From positions 1-53,177 of the forward strand of contig JAJYSZ010000013.1 of assembly GCA_021793315.1 (NCBI GenBank): a stretch of 53,177 bases of DNA, read 5' to 3'. This document shows, piece by piece, positions 17,796-26,044 of the stretch. Each line of letters begins with the position of its first letter. Positions within the stretch are counted from its first letter, which is position 1. Source of the DNA: Bacillota bacterium (GTDB lineage: Bacteria > Bacillota > Sulfobacillia > JAJZYS01 > JAJYTV01). The translations under genes were made by a program, and so were the position numbers. The notes beneath the pieces were generated by a model that was not told where the DNA came from, searched no databases, and was given only the letters and a program-made list of their open reading frames with translations.

Positions 17796-19196
17796 CTAGC
17801 TGCGGTGCGGCGTGCCCTTGTGCGGCTCCTCGCCGCCGCCTTTGCGGTGCAGCCGCTCGAAGAGATTCTGCCAGCGCTCCGCAAGCTGCGCCTCGCTCCC
17901 GTGCGTCTGAGGCTGGTAATAGCGCCGCCCGCGCAGGCTCTCGGGCAGGTAGTCCTGCGTCACGACACCCTCCGGGTCGTCGTGCGCGTACTGGTAGCCC
18001 TTGCCGTAGCCCAGCGAGCGCATCATGCCTGTGACGGCGTTGCGCAGATGCAGCGGAACCGGTACTCCTGGTTGCCGGCGCACATCCTCGGCGGCCGCGT
18101 CGTAGGCTCTGAGGCCTGAATTGCTCTTCGGCGCGAGGGCAAGGTAGATCACGGCTTCCGACAGGGGCAGGCGCGCCTCCGGCAAGCCGATCGCCTGCGT
18201 CGCCTGGTAGGCGGCCACCGCAATCCCCAAGGCCGCCGGGTCCCCCAGGCCCACGTCCTCCGCCGCGGAGATCACGATGCGGCGGGCGACGAAAAGCGGA
18301 TCCTCCCCCGCCTCGATCAGCCGGGCAAGCCAGTAGACGGACGCGTCCGCGTCGGAGCCCCGGATGCTTTTGATCAGTGCCGAGGCGAGGTCGTAGTGGA
18401 GGTCACCCTGGCGGTCATGGCGCAAGGCAGGGTGGAGCAAGGCCTCGCGCACCGCCTGTAGTCCGATGCGCCGCCTGCCCTCCCCATCTGGTGCCGTGGC
18501 GCTCGCGGCAAGCTCCAAGGCGTTGAGGGCAGTGCGGGCGTCGCCGCCGGCGTAGCGCTCAAGCTCCTGATACGCCTGCGGTTCCAGTTCGACGCCCATC
18601 CGGCCTAGGCCGGACTCCTGGTCGCGGGTGGCGCGCTCCAGCACCACGCGCATCGCGGCAGCGTCCAGCGGTGCCAGCTGGATCAACTGGCAGCGCGACA
18701 GGAGGGCGTTATTGATGGAAAGGCTCGGATTCTCCGTGGTCGCTCCGATCAGCCTCACAGTCCCGGCCTCGACATGCGGCAGGATCGCGTCCTGCTGGCT
18801 GCGGCTGAATCGGTGCAGTTCGTCGATGAACAGCACGGTGCGCACCCCGTCCTGCATCAGGCGCGAGCGCGCCTCGGCCACTTCCGCCCGCAGGTCGGCG
18901 ACGCCCGCCGTCACGGCCGACAGGGCGACGAAGCGCGCCCCGACCGCCTTGGCGATCAGCCGGGCCAGGGTCGTCTTGCCGCTGCCCGGCGGCCCCCAGA
19001 TCAGGAGGGAGGGCAGCTCTCCCTGCGCGATCACTCTGCGCAGTACGCTGCCCTCGCCGATCACCGCGTCCTGGCCCACGAACTCCGCAAACGAACGGGG
19101 CCGCATGCGCGCGGCCAGGGGCATGGCGGAGCGGGCCCGTTCGGGATCCTCAAAGAGCCCCGGCCCGCCACCCTCCCCGGCACCCCTGCCCGGCAC
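17796..19196 (-). CDS. rarA: Replication-associated recombination protein A (RarA/MgsA, AAA+ ATPase)
   Basis: 466 aa; LAARMRPRSFAEFVGQDAVIG, GPPGSGKTTLARLIA, LFIDELHRFSRSQQDAILPHVE, GATTENPSLSINNALLSRCQ. Confidence 0.95.
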   Translation of the reverse strand: MPGRGAGEGGGPGLFEDPERARSAMPLAARMRPRSFAEFVGQDAVIGEGSVLRRVIAQGELPSLLIWGPPGSGKTTLARLIAKAVGARFVALSAVTAGVADLRAEVAEARSRLMQDGVRTVLFIDELHRFSRSQQDAILPHVEAGTVRLIGATTENPSLSINNALLSRCQLIQLAPLDAAAMRVVLERATRDQESGLGRMGVELEPQAYQELERYAGGDARTALNALELAASATAPDGEGRRRIGLQAVREALLHPALRHDRQGDLHYDLASALIKSIRGSDADASVYWLARLIEAGEDPLFVARRIVISAAEDVGLGDPAALGIAVAAYQATQAIGLPEARLPLSEAVIYLALAPKSNSGLRAYDAAAEDVRRQPGVPVPLHLRNAVTGMMRSLGYGKGYQYAHDDPEGVVTQDYLPESLRGRRYYQPQTHGSEAQLAERWQNLFERLHRKGGGEEPHKGTPHRS

Positions 19197-19199
19197 GCC

Positions 19200-19745
19200 C
19201 TAGACCTCGGGGAGCTGCCGCCGGATCGCGGCCCTGCGCTCCTCGAGCGATGCGCGCAACTCGTCGGCGTCCGCGGCGCCGTCGAGGTTGATCGCCACGT
19301 TCCGGCCGGCCACGTCGGCCGCGGCCGCCGCAAAGACCACGGCGCTCTCCCAGTCCGAGCGGGCCGAGTTCGGCACAAGCGCCTCAATCTTGCGGATGAG
19401 GTCCAGGAGCCTCAGGACGAGATCCATCGTCTCGAGAGGCGTAAGCGCGGCGCCCTTCAGGGCCTGGGCGATGCGCTCCTTGCGGCCCTCGGCGTCCTTC
19501 GGCTCACGGTAGGCCGCCATCACCACCTCGAACGAGGCGGAGTCGAGATCTGCCTGATGCAGGAACGCCTTGCGCAGATCGGCCGCCGGAGCCAGGATCT
19601 CCTGCGCGCCTGGCCGCTCCTTCTTGGCGGCAATGCCTGCGCACATCTCCACAAGCGCCGCCGACACGGCCCCGGCATAGCACGCCGCCGAACCGCCGCC
19701 AGGCGCCGCGGTGGGAGCAGCCAAGGCATCTAGGAATCGATCCAT
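19200..19745 (-). CDS. Cyclodeaminase/cyclohydrolase family protein (formimidoyl-THF cyclodeaminase-like)
   Basis: 181 aa; FLDALAAPTAAPGGGSAACYAGAVSAALVEMCAGIA; clustered with ftcD and hutI. Confidence 0.88.
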   Translation of the reverse strand: MDRFLDALAAPTAAPGGGSAACYAGAVSAALVEMCAGIAAKKERPGAQEILAPAADLRKAFLHQADLDSASFEVVMAAYREPKDAEGRKERIAQALKGAALTPLETMDLVLRLLDLIRKIEALVPNSARSDWESAVVFAAAAADVAGRNVAINLDGAADADELRASLEERRAAIRRQLPEV

Positions 19746-21016
19746 GCCTGTACCTCCTCTGTCACGCGGCCGGATCTCGCCACGAGGCGGCCGGCCGCGT
19801 AAACGGCCTGCACGGGGTTCATGCCGAAACTGTACATCAGAACGCGGTAGTCCGGGTCGTCGAGGAGGACAAAGTCAGCCCGCAGCCCCGGCGCGACCTG
19901 CCCCCGCGATCCCTCCAGCCCGAGGGCCAGCGCCGCGCCGCGCGTGGCGGCGAGCAGGGCCTCCGCAGGCGTGAAACCGGCCCGGTGCATCGCCAAGGCC
20001 ATCGTCATCGGCATCGAGAAGGTCGGGCTGGAGCCTGGGTTATGGTCTGTCGCCAGGGCGGCGACGACGCCGGCTGCCCGCTGCCGCGCCGCGGGGAGCG
20101 CCTGTTCATGCAGGAAGAACGCGGTGCCCGGCAGGTTCACCGCCACGACGGAGTTCTCCGCCATCGCGTTGAGGCCCTGGTCGGTCGCGGCGAGCAGGTG
20201 GTCCGCGCAGAGGGCGCCGAGTTCCGCCGCCAGTTCCGCGCCATCGCTGGGCCGGAGCTCGTCGGCGTGCAGCCGCACGGCGAGGCCGGCCGCGCGCGCC
20301 GCCTCGAGGTGGCGTCGGGTGTCCGCCGGCGAGAAGACGCCCTGCTCGCAGAAGACATCGACAGCGTCCGCGAGATCGCGCTTCTTCACATCCGCGAGCA
20401 TGCCGTCCATCGCGAGGAGATGGTCTTCGCGGTTCTCGACGCCGAGCGGCCAGGCGTGCAGGCCGAGGAAGGTGCGGTAGATCTCGACCGGGGCGTGCCG
20501 TCGAACCTGCGCGAGCACGCGCAGGAGCCGCATCTCGCGCTCCGGCGTGAGCCCGTAGCCCGTCTTCACCTCGACCGTCGTCGTGCCATACGTTGCAGTC
20601 TCGGCGATGCGCCGTCTCGTCTCGCGGGCCAGGTTTTCGTCGTCCACCGCCGCGGTCTGGCGAACGGTCTCCTGGATGCCGCCGCCCGCGTCGAGGATCT
20701 CGAGGTAGCCCTTCCCCTCCTGCCGCAGCTGCATCTCCGGGATGCGGCGCCCGTGGTAGAGGGCGTGCGTGTGCGGATCGACGAAGCCCGGCACAAGGGC
20801 GCGCCCCTCGGCATCCACGAGCACGGTGTCCGGGCCGAGCGTCGTCTGCGCCAGCACCTCCTCGGTCTTGCCGATGCGCTCGATGCGGCCACTGGCCACG
20901 ACGAGGGCTCCATCCTCGATCATCTGGAGCTCGTGCACCTTGCCCATGGCGATCTCCGACTCGCTGCAAGGCACCATGCGTGCATGGAAGACGACGAGAT
21001 CCGGCGCGCCGCTCAA
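19730..21016 (-). CDS. hutI: Imidazolonepropionase
   Basis: 428 aa; VPGFVDPHTHALYHGRR, GTTTVEVKTGYGL, ALATDHNPGSSPTFSMPMTMALA. Confidence 0.95.
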   Translation of the reverse strand: MSGAPDLVVFHARMVPCSESEIAMGKVHELQMIEDGALVVASGRIERIGKTEEVLAQTTLGPDTVLVDAEGRALVPGFVDPHTHALYHGRRIPEMQLRQEGKGYLEILDAGGGIQETVRQTAAVDDENLARETRRRIAETATYGTTTVEVKTGYGLTPEREMRLLRVLAQVRRHAPVEIYRTFLGLHAWPLGVENREDHLLAMDGMLADVKKRDLADAVDVFCEQGVFSPADTRRHLEAARAAGLAVRLHADELRPSDGAELAAELGALCADHLLAATDQGLNAMAENSVVAVNLPGTAFFLHEQALPAARQRAAGVVAALATDHNPGSSPTFSMPMTMALAMHRAGFTPAEALLAATRGAALALGLEGSRGQVAPGLRADFVLLDDPDYRVLMYSFGMNPVQAVYAAGRLVARSGRVTEEVQAWIDS

Positions 21017-21921
21017 GACTTCTCAGCCTCCTGCATCAGGCGCACCTCCAGCACCTGCCCGGATTGGAAGCCTTGCAGGCGCAGGCTGCGCTCGGCCACG
21101 GCCAGCATGGACGCGAGCGGCACCAGGCCGACGATCTCCGCGTGCGAGACCGCAACGCCGTACTGGGCGGCCTCGCGTTCCACGAACTCGTAGGCCCTGT
21201 GGATCGGCGTGGCATCCACGTCGACGAGGTTCATCGACACCTGGACGGCTCCCTGGGCACTCGTGTCGATGGCCAGGGCGCGGACGTTCTTGAGCCCGCC
21301 CGAGCTTTCGCGCACCGCCTTGGCGACGCGCTTCGCGATCTCGAGGTCCAGCGTCCGCAGGTACACGTTGAAGGCGACCAGGGGCTTGCGGGCCCCGATC
21401 ACGGAGGCGCCAAAGGTGGGATGAAGCTCGGGGCCGCCGATGTCGGGCCGGCGCGAGGGATCCTGGCGGACGGTCTCGCGCAGTCCCTCGTAATTGCCCT
21501 TGCGAATCGCGGGCAGCAGCTTCTTGGCGCCAATCGAGGCCTCTTCGTAGAAGTAGACCGGCACCGAAAGCTCCTGCCACAGGCGCTGTCCAAGTTCGTG
21601 CGCCGCGGCGACGGCATCCTCCATCGTCGCGTCGTCGAGCGGCAGGAAAGGCAGCACGTCGAGCGCGCCGATGCGGGGGTGCTCGCCCTGGTGATGGTTG
21701 AGGTCGATCTCGCGCAGCGCCACCCTGCAGGCGGCGATGGTCGCCGCGATGAGGTCCTCCGCCGAGCCTGCGGCCGTCAAAACGCAGCGATTGTGGTCGG
21801 GATCCGCCTCATGGTCGAGGAGGACGACGCCCTTGGCGTCGCTGTAGCTGCGGTAAAGCGCCTCAAGCACATCGGGTCGGCGACCCTCGCTGAAGTTCGG
21901 TACGATCTCGAAACGCTTCAA
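21013..21921 (-). CDS. ftcD: Glutamate formimidoyltransferase
   Basis: TTG start overlapping the hutH stop; FEIVPNFSEGRRPDVLEAL, DHEADPDHNRCVLTAAG, HPRIGALDVLPFLPL, GPELHPTFGASVIGARKPLVAFNVYL. Confidence 0.93.
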   Translation of the reverse strand: MKRFEIVPNFSEGRRPDVLEALYRSYSDAKGVVLLDHEADPDHNRCVLTAAGSAEDLIAATIAACRVALREIDLNHHQGEHPRIGALDVLPFLPLDDATMEDAVAAAHELGQRLWQELSVPVYFYEEASIGAKKLLPAIRKGNYEGLRETVRQDPSRRPDIGGPELHPTFGASVIGARKPLVAFNVYLRTLDLEIAKRVAKAVRESSGGLKNVRALAIDTSAQGAVQVSMNLVDVDATPIHRAYEFVEREAAQYGVAVSHAEIVGLVPLASMLAVAERSLRLQGFQSGQVLEVRLMQEAEKS

Positions 21922-23429
21922 GAGTCCGATCCCTCCTGCGCCGCGGCGAGCAGAGCGCCCGAACGGCAAAGTTCCGCACCGGCTGCGAGATCCAGGGAAA
22001 GCACCGTGTCATCGTAGTAGGCGATGCGCCCGCGCACGAAGTCGTAGGCACGCTTGCCGGCCGGCGAGAGGTCGGCAGGTCCCGCCAGGTCCAGGGCCTG
22101 GCAGGCAGCCACAAGCTCGATGCCGAGCACCTGCCAGCTCTGGCGCAGCACCTCGCGCAGCTTCAGTGCGCCGACGGAGCCCATCGACACGAAGTCCTCC
22201 TGATTGCCCGAGGTGGGGATCGAGTCGACGGACGCCGGATGGCAAAGCACCTTGTTGTGGGATACGAGGGCGGCGGACGTGTACTGCGCGATCATGAGTC
22301 CCGATGAGATGCCGCCGTGGTCGCTGAGGAACGGGGGCAGTCCGCTCAGATGCGGATTGACCATGCGCTCGGTGCGGCGCTCCGAAATGGACGCGAGCTC
22401 GGCGACGGCGATCGAGAGGTAGTCGAGCGCCACCGCGAGCGGTTCGCCATGGAAATTGCCGCCCGATCGGACCTGCTGCTCGTCGGGGAAGACGAGCGGG
22501 TTGTCCGTCGCGCTGTTGACCTCGATCTCAAGCACCGTGCGCACGTGCGCGAAAGCCTGCCGGCTCGCGCCGTGCGCCTGCGGAATGCAGCGCAGGCTGT
22601 ACGGGTCCTGCATGCGCAGCTGACCAGGCGAGGTGGTGAGCTTCGAACCGGCGAGCCATGTCCTGAGATTGCGGGCAGCCTGGATCGCGCCCGGGTGGGG
22701 GCGCGCGAGGATGATCGACTCGTCGTACGCGTCGGGGATGCCGTGCAGGGCCTGGACGGTCAGGCTGGCGACGACGTCGGCGGTGTCCGCCATCAGCTCG
22801 GCCTCGAGCAGGCCGAGGGTGCCGATCGACGCCATCAGCTGCGTGCCGTTCGTCAAGGCAAGTCCTTCCTTGGCCTGCAGCCGCATCGGCTGCAGGCCAA
22901 TCCGGGCCTGCGCGTCCGTGGCCGGAAGGCGCTCGCCGCGCAGGTGCATCTCGCCGAGTCCGAGCAGCGGCAGCGCCAGGTGGGCCAAGGGCGCAAGGTC
23001 ACCGCTTGCTCCCACGGAACCCTGACTCGGCACGACCGGCAGACAATCCTCCCGGATCCACGTGAGCAGGCGTTCGACGAGATCGATGCGCACGCCCGAA
23101 TAGCCCTTCGCGAGCGCGTTCGCGCGCAAAAGAAGCATCGCGCGCACGACGTCCGCCGGAAGTTCCGGCCCGACGCCTGCGGCGTGATTCTTGAGCAGGT
23201 TCTCCTGCAGGATCTCCCTGTCCTCTGGCGGGATCGGTACCCTCGCGAGGTCCCCGAAGCCAGTCGTCACCCCGTAGACGGCCCTGCCGTCCCGCAGAGC
23301 CTCCTCCACCATGTCGCGGCTGTCCTTCAGCTGGCGCGCCGCCCGCGCCGTGAGTCTTGGCTGCTCAACGCCGCGGGCCACCGCCTTGACGTCCTCGAGC
23401 GTGAGATGATGCCCGTCGATCTCGAGCAA
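21918..23429 (-). CDS. hutH: Histidine ammonia-lyase
   Basis: 503 aa; YGVTTGFGDLARV, GSVGASGDLAPLAHLALPLLG (MIO ASG triad), SVDSIPTSGNQEDFVSMG. Confidence 0.96.
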   Translation of the reverse strand: MLEIDGHHLTLEDVKAVARGVEQPRLTARAARQLKDSRDMVEEALRDGRAVYGVTTGFGDLARVPIPPEDREILQENLLKNHAAGVGPELPADVVRAMLLLRANALAKGYSGVRIDLVERLLTWIREDCLPVVPSQGSVGASGDLAPLAHLALPLLGLGEMHLRGERLPATDAQARIGLQPMRLQAKEGLALTNGTQLMASIGTLGLLEAELMADTADVVASLTVQALHGIPDAYDESIILARPHPGAIQAARNLRTWLAGSKLTTSPGQLRMQDPYSLRCIPQAHGASRQAFAHVRTVLEIEVNSATDNPLVFPDEQQVRSGGNFHGEPLAVALDYLSIAVAELASISERRTERMVNPHLSGLPPFLSDHGGISSGLMIAQYTSAALVSHNKVLCHPASVDSIPTSGNQEDFVSMGSVGALKLREVLRQSWQVLGIELVAACQALDLAGPADLSPAGKRAYDFVRGRIAYYDDTVLSLDLAAGAELCRSGALLAAAQEGSDS

Positions 23430-23476
23430 TCGATCGCCTCCTGGTCCAAAGCAGCCTCGGGCCGCCTTCTGCCCTC

Positions 23477-23505
23477 GTTATACCCGCGGCCCGCAAGAGT
23501 GTCCA
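23477..23505 (-). promoter_or_regulatory. Candidate promoter TGGACA-N17-TATAAC for hutH-ftcD-hutI-cyclodeaminase
   Basis: Minus strand tggaca ctcttgcgggccgcggg tataac, ~48 nt upstream of the hutH start. Confidence 0.55.
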
Positions 23506-23558
23506 CGCCGCCGCACTAGCATGGTAGAGCGCCTGCCGCGGACAGGCCAGGGGCTTTC

Positions 23559-23873
23559 TCAGCCGGCGGCAGAAACGATGCAGGCAAGGATGGTGAAACG
23601 CCCCCTGGGGGCCTTCATCGCATGCGGCACCATCGGCGGCACGACGACCAGGTCTCCCGCCTTCGCCTCGTGGGCCTCCTCGCCGGACACGAGCACTCCC
23701 TCACCCGAAAAGGCCTGCATCAGCACCGTGGCGGCCGCGGTGTGTCTTGGGATCTCCTGCCCCTCCTCAAGGCAGAAGAGCACAACCCTCAGCGAACCCT
23801 GCTCTGCGATCGGGACCCGAACCGGCTCTGCCGGGTCAAAACGGACTTGCTCGCCTACGCGCTCCACAAGCAT
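23559..23873 (-). CDS. Cupin domain protein
   Basis: MLVERVGEQVRFDPAEPVRVPIAEQGSLRVVLFCLEEGQEIPRHTAAATVLMQAFSGEGVLVSGEEAHEAKAGDLVVVPPMVPHAM. Confidence 0.8.
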   Translation of the reverse strand: MLVERVGEQVRFDPAEPVRVPIAEQGSLRVVLFCLEEGQEIPRHTAAATVLMQAFSGEGVLVSGEEAHEAKAGDLVVVPPMVPHAMKAPRGRFTILACIVSAAG

Positions 23874-24310
23874 TCCTCCGCGCACCTGAATTCCTCGCCT
23901 GCGGCAAGGTTCCGGGATAAAGCCTACGTCCGGCCGCCGGGCCCGGAGGTGATGAGCGACACTTTAGCCTGGGCACGGTGCCCCACGTCAGGATGCCCCG
24001 CGCGAGCGCATGGGCGAAGCCTGCCGCCGCGCACCCGGCGCATGCTTCCCTAAAGGGTGGCAGACGGACTCTCGCGCATGATCCCAAGAAACTGGCTGCG
24101 AAGGTCTGTGGCGGAGGCGGCCGTTTGCGGACGAGGTTTCTCGCCACCGCGGCCATCACCGCACTGCTCTCCTCTGGCGGCACCCTGCACATGAAGCCGG
24201 GGGTGCATGGCAGGGGAATCCGTGTGGCGCCGGCGGTCGTGACATTTTGCACACCGCCACGGTCGGGCTGATCCAGGCATGCCTTGGGTGCTGGTCGTCG
24301 AGCGGGTAGC

Positions 24311-24526
24311 TCATGGTGACGAACTGCACCATGCGCGCGCCGGGTGATAGGAAACCGCCCGGCTGCCCTGCACCAGGGCGTTCGCGTCCGCGTGCTGCTC
24401 CTCCTTGACGAGGGCCGGGAAGAGCGAGCCCTGGGCCAGCTGGAACAAAAGGCTGCAGGCGCCTGCCAAGACAGCCGCCGCGTAGAGATCAGCCGACGGC
24501 GCCTTGCCGCGCTGATCGGCGTCCAC
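24311..24526 (-). pseudogene. MFS efflux transporter remnant
   Basis: Short ORF LYAAAVLAGACSLLFQLAQGSLFPALVKEEQHADANALVQGSRAVS resembles one MFS segment with no flanking transporter sequence in frame. Confidence 0.5.
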
Positions 24527-24535
24527 GCAACCCGA

Positions 24536-24562
24536 GAGCTTGGCGCCGCGGGCGCCAAGCTC
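24536..24562. repeat. 12-bp perfect inverted repeat (GAGCTTGGCGCC-gcg-GGCGCCAAGCTC)
   Basis: Read directly; no T-tract on either side. Confidence 0.6.
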
Positions 24563-24697
24563 GGCTGCCTCTGGCTCCTGCCGTCGCCCATTTTGACCAT
24601 CAGGAGCCTGGGGGACGCGGGAGACGTCTCCGCTTGGGACGTGATGGAGCCGCCCAGAGCCCCTCGTGTGGCTTTATCGGTTGGGTCGGTCCCGTCT

Positions 24698-24727
24698 TTG
24701 ACAGGCCTTGGACGGGGCACCTACAAT
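24698..24727 (+). promoter_or_regulatory. Sigma-A-type promoter TTGACA-N18-TACAAT for hisS-aspS
   Basis: ttgaca ggccttggacggggcacc tacaat, 33 nt before the hisS ATG. Confidence 0.75.
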
Positions 24728-24759
24728 GGAATGAACTTTGGTAAAGGACAGGTGGCCCA

Positions 24760-26019
24760 ATGGATCTCCAGCGCCCGCGCGGCACCCAGGACATCCTTCC
24801 CGCCGAGACGCCGATCTGGCACCGCGTCGAGGCCGCCGCACATAGGGTCGCCCAATCCTACGGCTACCGCGAGATCCGCACACCCGTCTTCGAGCACGTC
24901 GAGGTCTTCCGGCGCGGCGTGGGCGATGCGACGGACATCGTTGAGAAGGAGATGTACGAGTTCGAGGACCGCGGCGGGCGCAAGCTCGTCCTGCGTCCCG
25001 AAAGCACCGCGGCCGTGGCTCGCGCCCTGCAGCAGACGTCGCTGCTCGCCGAGCCGCCCGTCAGGCTCTACTACATCCAGTCCCACTTCCGCTACGAGCG
25101 GCCGCAGTCCGGGCGCCTGCGCCAGCACACGCAGTTCGGTGTCGAGGCATGGGGTGTTCCCGGTCCGCTTGCGGACGCCGAGGTGATCGCCCTGGCGGAA
25201 AGCCTGCTCACCGAGCTCGGCCTCACGGGACTGGTCGTGCGCCTCAATTCGATCGGCTGCAGCGAGTGCCGCCCCCGCTACCGCGAGGCGCTCGTGGCGT
25301 ACCTGGGCAGCCGTCGCGACGAGCTCTGCGGCGACTGCCAGCGCAGGCTGGAGCGCAACCCCCTGCGCGTTCTCGACTGCAAGGTGCCGGACTGCCAGGC
25401 CGTGGTGGCCGGCGGCCCCAAGCCGCTCGACTACCTCTGCGAAGCCTGCGAGACCCATCTGGGAGGCGTGGAGGCGGCTCTCTCCGCCCTCGGCGTCGCC
25501 TACGCGCGCGACGGTTCGCTGGTGCGCGGCCTGGACTACTACAGCCGCACCGTGTTCGAGATCGGCTACGAGAAGCTCGGCGCGCAGTCGACGGTCTGCG
25601 GCGGCGGCCGCTATGACGGGCTGATGGAAGTGCTCGGCGGCAAGCCGCAGCCTGCCGTCGGGTTCGGCCTCGGCCTGGAGCGTCTCATCCTGACGCTCGA
25701 GGCCGAGGGACTGCTGCCGCCCGCAGAGCCGCCTGTGGACATCTATGTCGCCTATCTCGGTCCCGAGCTCGGTCCTGAGGCCATGCGCATCGCGCGGATG
25801 CTGCGCTCTGCGGGCCAGAGGGTCGAGTTGGAGGCCCTGGGACGCAGCCTCAAGGCGCAACTTCGGCGCGCGCAAAAGCTCCTGGCGCCCTATGTGGTGA
25901 TCATCGGCCCGCAGGAGCTCGAGCGCGGTGTCGCGATGGTGCGAAATATGAAGACCTCCGCACAGACGGAGGTCCCGATCGAAAGCCTCGCCGGATCCTT
26001 CGACAGCCAGACTTCCTGA
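24760..26019 (+). CDS. hisS: Histidine--tRNA ligase
   Basis: 419 aa; RPRGTQDILPAETPIWHRVE, LRPESTAAVARAL, YIQSHFRYERPQSGRLRQHTQFGVEAWG, LVRGLDYYSRTVFEI, GGGRYDGLMEVLGG. Confidence 0.97.
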   Translation: MDLQRPRGTQDILPAETPIWHRVEAAAHRVAQSYGYREIRTPVFEHVEVFRRGVGDATDIVEKEMYEFEDRGGRKLVLRPESTAAVARALQQTSLLAEPPVRLYYIQSHFRYERPQSGRLRQHTQFGVEAWGVPGPLADAEVIALAESLLTELGLTGLVVRLNSIGCSECRPRYREALVAYLGSRRDELCGDCQRRLERNPLRVLDCKVPDCQAVVAGGPKPLDYLCEACETHLGGVEAALSALGVAYARDGSLVRGLDYYSRTVFEIGYEKLGAQSTVCGGGRYDGLMEVLGGKPQPAVGFGLGLERLILTLEAEGLLPPAEPPVDIYVAYLGPELGPEAMRIARMLRSAGQRVELEALGRSLKAQLRRAQKLLAPYVVIIGPQELERGVAMVRNMKTSAQTEVPIESLAGSFDSQTS

Positions 26020-26044
26020 GCTTGGAAAGGAGTTCCCTGAGCGC

